A stretch of DNA of 33,218 nucleotides. Origin: Gammaproteobacteria bacterium. Lineage in GTDB: Bacteria > Pseudomonadota > Gammaproteobacteria > Pseudomonadales > Pseudohongiellaceae. Below the pieces are notes generated by a model that ran no database searches, was not told the origin of the DNA, and was given only the letters and a program-made list of their open reading frames with translations. The first letter of the stretch is position 1; each line of letters opens with the position of its first letter. The stretch spans positions 1-33,218 of the forward strand of contig JABIPQ010000087.1 of NCBI GenBank assembly GCA_018698975.1, given 5' to 3'. The position numbers and the translations under genes were made by a program. Below are positions 32,196 through 33,218 of this stretch, one piece after another.

Positions 32196-33218
32196 ATGAA
32201 AGTCGAAGGCATTCCCTATCGCAGTATCTGGTTTGATGAAACTGATTCCTCAGTCAAGGTCATTGATCAGACACGGCTGCCGCATTTTTTTGAAATTCTG
32301 ACACTTTCCACGCTGCATGATACCTGTCACGCCATTCGCACCATGCAGGTAAGGGGGGCTCCGCTGATAGGGGCAGCTGCGGCATTTGGTCTCTATTTAT
32401 CGATTAAACAGGGTGAGTTGGCTCCTGAAAAAGCGGGACAACTATTGATTCAGACCAGACCTACAGCGGTGAATCTGCAATGGGCAGTGGATCGTGTGCT
32501 GGCAGCCATTGCCAGTGAACAGGATAAAGAGCAACAAATACATCAGGCACTTTTAACAGCCCTGGCGATTTGCGAGGAGGATGTCAGTAACTGCACCGCA
32601 ATCGGGCAGCATGGCGTAGAAATAATTCGCGAAATGGCAAAGGGTAGAACAGGCCCGGTAAATATCCTGACTCACTGCAATGCGGGTTGGCTCGCTACTG
32701 TAGATAGAGGTACAGCCATGGCACCTGTTTATCAGGCCTGGGAAGAGGGCATTGATGTCCATGTTTGGGTAGATGAAACGCGACCAAGAAACCAGGGTGC
32801 CAGTATTACCGCCTGGGAGCTGGGCAAGCTGGCTATCCCTCATACGGTAATCAGCGACAACACCGGTGGCCACCTGATGCAATCCGGGCAAGTGGATCTT
32901 TGTCTGGTGGGCAGTGATCGCACTACTTTTCGCGGCAACGTCTGCAATAAAATAGGCACTTATCTAAAAGCGCTGGCGGCCTTTGATAACAACATCCCTT
33001 TTTATGCAGCCGTGCCTATATCCAGCATTGATTGGGAGTCAGATGATATTCCCATTGAAGAGCGCGATAGTGGAGAAATTAGCTCAATCCAGGGTCTAAA
33101 TACACAGGGATTGCTCGATACAGTAAGATTAACCCCTGCAGGCAGCCCGGCGCTCAATATAGCCTTTGATATAACGCCGGCCCGATTGGTATCAGGGCTG
33201 ATCACTGAACAAGGCATA
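32196..33218 (+). CDS. mtnA: S-methyl-5-thioribose-1-phosphate isomerase (3' end cut by window)
   Basis: An ATG at 32196 opens a frame of 341 codons still open at the window edge; family length (about 345-360) suggests few residues are missing. It matches MtnA, an aldose-ketose isomerase acting on 5-methylthioribose 1-phosphate. Motifs are VRGAPLIGAAAAFG, NLQWAV, the catalytic Cys in ILTHCNAGWLAT, VDETRPRNQGA, SDNTGGHLM, the catalytic Asp in LVGSDRTTF, and NKIGTYLKALAA. The ATG has no strong ribosome site. Repeat locus C separates it from the aldolase–SDR gene upstream on the same strand. Some relatives isomerise 5-deoxyribose 1-phosphate instead (DrdA type). Confidence 0.95.
   Translation, partial: MKVEGIPYRSIWFDETDSSVKVIDQTRLPHFFEILTLSTLHDTCHAIRTMQVRGAPLIGAAAAFGLYLSIKQGELAPEKAGQLLIQTRPTAVNLQWAVDRVLAAIASEQDKEQQIHQALLTALAICEEDVSNCTAIGQHGVEIIREMAKGRTGPVNILTHCNAGWLATVDRGTAMAPVYQAWEEGIDVHVWVDETRPRNQGASITAWELGKLAIPHTVISDNTGGHLMQSGQVDLCLVGSDRTTFRGNVCNKIGTYLKALAAFDNNIPFYAAVPISSIDWESDDIPIEERDSGEISSIQGLNTQGLLDTVRLTPAGSPALNIAFDITPARLVSGLITEQGI

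Overview
The window reads as chromosomal DNA of a free-living, probably aquatic gammaproteobacterium. The evidence is the maf–rng–yhdP gene order, an S-formylglutathione hydrolase/class III alcohol dehydrogenase pair, a DUF4212/SSS symporter pair, a Bcr/CflA transporter, and intergenic REP-like palindromes of the kinds seen in Pseudomonas and enterobacteria. I cannot name a genus. No rRNA, tRNA, CRISPR array, prophage or insertion-sequence transposase was recognised.

Layout. 1-226: tandem 80-bp palindromic repeat. 232-2256: small and large subunits of a Na+/organic-acid symporter. 2283-4473 (minus): a possible 29-codon mini-ORF, an MFS exporter and a 5'-3' exonuclease. 4495-4673: composite repeat. 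4672-5451 (minus): omega-amidase. 5501-5682: second small repeat element. 5690-7756 (minus): glutathione-dependent formaldehyde detoxification (fghA, adhC). 7970-9579: ferredoxin reductase and putidaredoxin-type ferredoxin. 9776-11750 (minus): Pit phosphate transporter and its DUF47 partner. 11990-12220: tiny DnaJ-type zinc-finger protein. 12213-13760 (minus): MocA-like and XdhC-like molybdenum-cofactor proteins. 13998-14807 (minus): PhoH ATPase. 15265-16948: exported metallo-beta-lactamase-fold hydrolase and a eukaryotic-type HisA. 17157-18176 (minus): 2Fe-2S/FAD/NAD reductase. 18470-25438: maf–rng–yhdP–DUF445 operon. 25477-27417 (minus): CocE/NonD-like protein that has lost its catalytic triad. 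27837-28424: TetR regulator. 28851-29267: solitary ExbD. 29409-31811: MAPEG protein and a class II aldolase/short-chain dehydrogenase fusion. 32196-end: mtnA, cut by the window edge.

The most unusual content is non-coding. Several intergenic regions carry mosaic elements made of (i) arrays of degenerate heptanucleotides of the form AAG-N4, which keep an exact 7-nt phase while the unit sequence changes, (ii) a REP-like hairpin with the stem GGGG/CCCC or its compensated form GCGG/CCGC, and (iii) a second hairpin resembling the enterobacterial REP. Heptamer arrays also flank these elements in inverted orientation. Together this looks like a modular family of non-autonomous intergenic elements.

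Among the genes, three deserve a second look. HisA is of the yeast/plant type and stands alone. The CocE-like secreted protein has Gly in place of the nucleophilic Ser, and the Asp and His positions are also changed. The aldolase/SDR fusion lies next to mtnA, which suggests a 'DHAP shunt' for salvaging methylthioadenosine or 5'-deoxyadenosine.
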